A DNA stretch of 64,000 nucleotides, from the NCBI GenBank assembly GCA_052168315.1, contig JBQLZO010000040.1:92079-156078 (forward strand), read 5' to 3'. The notes under the pieces were generated by a model that ran no database searches, was not told where the DNA came from, and saw only the letters and a program-made list of their open reading frames with translations. The first letter of the stretch is position 1. Each line of letters begins with the position of its first letter. This stretch comes from JBQLZO01 sp052168315 (GTDB lineage: Bacteria; Planctomycetota; Phycisphaerae; Phycisphaerales; UBA1924). Made by a program: the position numbers and the translations under genes. Below are positions 61,649 to 64,000 of this stretch, in pieces.

Positions 61649-63330
61649 CACCCCACACAACCCCAACCCACGCGCACCGATCATCCAGAAACGCCATCCG
61701 CCGTGCGCTCTTCTTCCTGTTCTTCATCTCCAGCGCGATCACGACCGCCCGCGCCGAGCCGATCGCCACCACCCCACCGAACCCCGGGCCGGCCCGACAC
61801 GCGATCACCATCGAAACCGCCGACACCGCGCCCACGCGCCTCGACCTCGCGCTGGCCTTCCTCAGGCTCGAAGCCATCTACCGCGACAACCCCCGCATCA
61901 CCGACACCCTCGAACCACCGGACATCCGACTCGCCAACAGGCTCTTCGACCGCGCCACCGCCGAGTACTTCCGAGGCGACATCACCCAGGTCCCCGCCCT
62001 GCTCACTCGCGCCGCCTCCATCATCCTCAACGACACCCCGGACCGCGCCCGACTCCGCCAGACCCTCTCCGCCATCACCATCCCGCCTCAGCCCCCGACC
62101 GACCCCGCGCACCCCTGGCCCCCGCGCCGACTCGCCGCCCCTCCGAGCACCGACCTCGCCCTCATCCCACCCGATGCGCACCTCACCCTCCGCGATGCCG
62201 GCACCAGCGCGCCGCTCCACACCCACCCCATCGCCCCGCCCGCGCCACCCGCGCCCGAGCACACCAACCCAGCCGAACCGCACACCGATCCCCCGCGACC
62301 GATCCCCACCGGCTCGTACATCATCACCATCGATGCCCCCGCGCCGGACGCTGCGCTGTCCATCCCCATCGCGCACTTCGAGCAACCCGCCCCCGACCGC
62401 GCCGCCGCGCACGCCGCCCTCGCCGCGCGCATCGAAGCGCTCGCCCAACACCACCCCGAAGCGCTCGACCCGCACTCGCTGGCCTCACTCCGATACCGCG
62501 CCGCCCTGCTCGACAACACCGACTGGCGACCCGAACTCACCCACCTCGTCATCGACCTCGACCAACTCCAGCGCGACCTCCAGACCGAGATCGAGTTCGT
62601 CGAAGCGCTCACCAGCGCTGCCGACCCCGAAGCCCCACCATCGCCCGCCGGCTTCTCACCGTTCCGCAACCGCTCCGGCGATCACGCCCTCGCCGCACAC
62701 CACCACACCGGCGACCTCCCCCTCCGGTTCTACGCCCCGCCCGATCCGCACCCCGGCAACGAACCCGCCGCGCCCCGACCGCTGCTCATCGCCTTCCACG
62801 GCGCCGGCGTCGATGAGCACCTCTGGTTCCAGGGCTACGGCGGCGGAAGGCTCCGCGACCTCGCCCAGCAGCACGGCTTCATCCTCGTGGCACCACGCGC
62901 CTACACCTTCATGACCGATGTCACGCGCCTCGACGCCCTCATCGACGCCGTCGAAACCTGGCACGACATCGACCGCTCACGCATCTACATTCTCGGCCAC
63001 TCCATGGGCGGCGTCCTGGCCACCGCGATCGCCCAGGCAAGGCACTCCACCATCGCCGCCGCCGTCTGCATCGCCGGCGCCCGCTGGATCAATACCAACG
63101 CCCCCATCGCCCCCACGCGCTACTACGCCCCGCAGCTCGACCCCATCGTCCCGCCCGCCCGAGTCGCCACTCCCGCCGCCGCCGCCATTGATGCGGGAAT
63201 GCCCGTGCAGATCATCGAACTCCCCCACCAGGGCCACACCCTCGTCGTCCCCGCCGTCCTCGACGACGCCGTCGAGTGGCTCCTGCGCCAACGCAACGAT
63301 CCCCTTCCACCCGCCCATCGCGTACCCTGA
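61645..63330 (+). CDS. exported alpha/beta hydrolase (esterase-like)
   Basis: 561 residues, ATG overlapping the stop before it. N-terminal signal (ALFFLFFISSAITTARA). The N-terminal half is Pro-rich and helical; the C-terminal half (about 330-561) is an alpha/beta hydrolase with oxyanion segment LLIAFHGAGVDEHLW, nucleophile elbow GHSMGG, and catalytic His in LPHQGHTLV. It resembles PHB depolymerase/feruloyl esterase-like families. Ends five bases before the next start. Confidence 0.82.
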   Translation: MTPHTTPTHAHRSSRNAIRRALFFLFFISSAITTARAEPIATTPPNPGPARHAITIETADTAPTRLDLALAFLRLEAIYRDNPRITDTLEPPDIRLANRLFDRATAEYFRGDITQVPALLTRAASIILNDTPDRARLRQTLSAITIPPQPPTDPAHPWPPRRLAAPPSTDLALIPPDAHLTLRDAGTSAPLHTHPIAPPAPPAPEHTNPAEPHTDPPRPIPTGSYIITIDAPAPDAALSIPIAHFEQPAPDRAAAHAALAARIEALAQHHPEALDPHSLASLRYRAALLDNTDWRPELTHLVIDLDQLQRDLQTEIEFVEALTSAADPEAPPSPAGFSPFRNRSGDHALAAHHHTGDLPLRFYAPPDPHPGNEPAAPRPLLIAFHGAGVDEHLWFQGYGGGRLRDLAQQHGFILVAPRAYTFMTDVTRLDALIDAVETWHDIDRSRIYILGHSMGGVLATAIAQARHSTIAAAVCIAGARWINTNAPIAPTRYYAPQLDPIVPPARVATPAAAAIDAGMPVQIIELPHQGHTLVVPAVLDDAVEWLLRQRNDPLPPAHRVP

Positions 63331-63335
63331 TCCCC

Positions 63336-64000
63336 ATGCCAGAGCCCAGCGCGACCCACACAGAATCCCACCAGACCGTCATCATCGGCGCGGGCATCGC
63401 CGGGCTCTGCGCTGCCAGAAGGCTCGCGCAGGCCGACCCCGCCAACCCGCCGCTCATCCTCGAAGCATCCGACCAACCCGGCGGACGCATCCGCACCGAC
63501 ACCGTCGATGGCTTCCTCCTCGACCGCGGCTTCCAGGTCTTCCTCGATGCCTACCCCGAAGCACAGCAAATCCTCGACTACGACGCACTCGAACTCCGCC
63601 CCTTCTACCCCGGCGCTCTCGTCTTCGTGCAGGACAAGCCCCACCGCATCGCCGACCCATTCCGCAAGCCGCTTGATGCCGCACGCGCCTTCTTCTCGCC
63701 CGTCGCCAACACGCTCGACAAGGCCAGGCTCGCCGAACTCGACCTCAAGATCCGCGCGCGATCACTCGCCAGCCTCTGGGCCCTGCCCGAAGCCACCACG
63801 CTCGAATCGCTCCAGAAGGCCGGCTTCGCACCCACCACCATCGAACGCTTCTTCAGACCCTTCTTCGGCGGCGTCTTCTTCGATCCCTCGCTCCGCACCT
63901 CCGCCCGCATGTTCCGGTTCGTCTACCGCATGTTCGCCTCCGGCAACACCACCATCCCCGCCCGCGGCATGCAGCGCATCCCCGAGCAGATCGCCGCCGC
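63336..64000 (+). CDS. FAD-dependent oxidoreductase (amine oxidase/PPOX-like), truncated by window end
   Basis: 221 codons visible from ATG 63336; no stop before the window end. Starts with the dinucleotide-binding fold TVIIGAGIAGLCAARRLAQA and LILEASDQPGGRIRTD, the usual FAD-binding motifs of the flavin amine oxidase/protoporphyrinogen oxidase/phytoene desaturase-like group. Later segments FLLDRGFQVFLDAYPEA and FFRPFFGGVFFDPSLRTSAR are typical of the sub-family. Fourth gene of the operon. Confidence 0.85.
   Translation, partial: MPEPSATHTESHQTVIIGAGIAGLCAARRLAQADPANPPLILEASDQPGGRIRTDTVDGFLLDRGFQVFLDAYPEAQQILDYDALELRPFYPGALVFVQDKPHRIADPFRKPLDAARAFFSPVANTLDKARLAELDLKIRARSLASLWALPEATTLESLQKAGFAPTTIERFFRPFFGGVFFDPSLRTSARMFRFVYRMFASGNTTIPARGMQRIPEQIAA

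Overview
The window looks like chromosomal DNA of a GC-rich planctomycete, most likely of the class Phycisphaerae. Two large exported proteins end in an Asp-rich tail (DLDGDGDTDSDDLGILLS followed by xFGCVG) that is typical of that group, and the window also holds a DUF1580 gene, a family concentrated in planctomycetes. This is inferred from protein features only.

Layout. (1) 1-3950: 3' part of a periplasmic nitrate reductase operon: napA (cut by the window start), a tetraheme NapB-like gene with a duplicated diheme unit, a Tat-exported four-cluster ferredoxin and a small unknown gene. (2) 4306-5220: one membrane-anchored coiled-coil protein. (3) About 5450-21406: mobilisation and plasmid-type cargo. 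It has a TraG/TraD-like coupling ATPase with a small membrane partner, a MobF relaxase-helicase, ArdC antirestriction, a DUF2958 gene, a Fic/XRE pair, an AbiEi-like (DUF6088) gene followed by a HEPN-like gene, and several unknowns. No mating-pair T4SS genes are seen, so it reads as a mobilisable rather than self-transmissible element. Two gene groups here share a duplicated leader of about 250 bp that can fold into conserved hairpins. (4) 22378-34231: one tightly overlapping defence operon: hsdM - ImmA-like protease - DUF4411 PIN - DUF433/SANT-like - unknown winged-helix protein - hsdS - SIR2-like - HerA-like ATPase - hsdR. It combines a complete type I restriction system with a SIR2-HerA module and a protease/PIN pair. 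(5) 34296-41520: integration end. It holds a possible HicAB pair, a 3' tRNA-Thr(GGT) fragment lying inside the 3' end of a tyrosine integrase gene, an ImmA/XRE regulatory set, DUF1580, and a second tyrosine integrase directly beside an intact tRNA-Thr(CGT). The second integrase probably marks the right edge of the mobile region; the left edge was not found.

(6) 41884-64000: chromosomal housekeeping and envelope genes: a DUF3299-like protein, a META-domain lipoprotein, a DegT-type aminotransferase, a four-gene sugar ABC transporter operon carrying heptanucleotide repeats, tRNA-Gln(CTG), two paralogous secreted Cys-rich proteins with near-identical 3' UTRs and terminators, and an overlapping operon of a TIGR01777-type epimerase, a membrane protein, an alpha/beta hydrolase and an FAD oxidoreductase cut by the window end.

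The most notable parts are the composite restriction/SIR2-HerA operon, the duplicated structured leader, and the attP-like integrase/tRNA arrangement. Functional names come from motif recognition by eye; no database search was possible.
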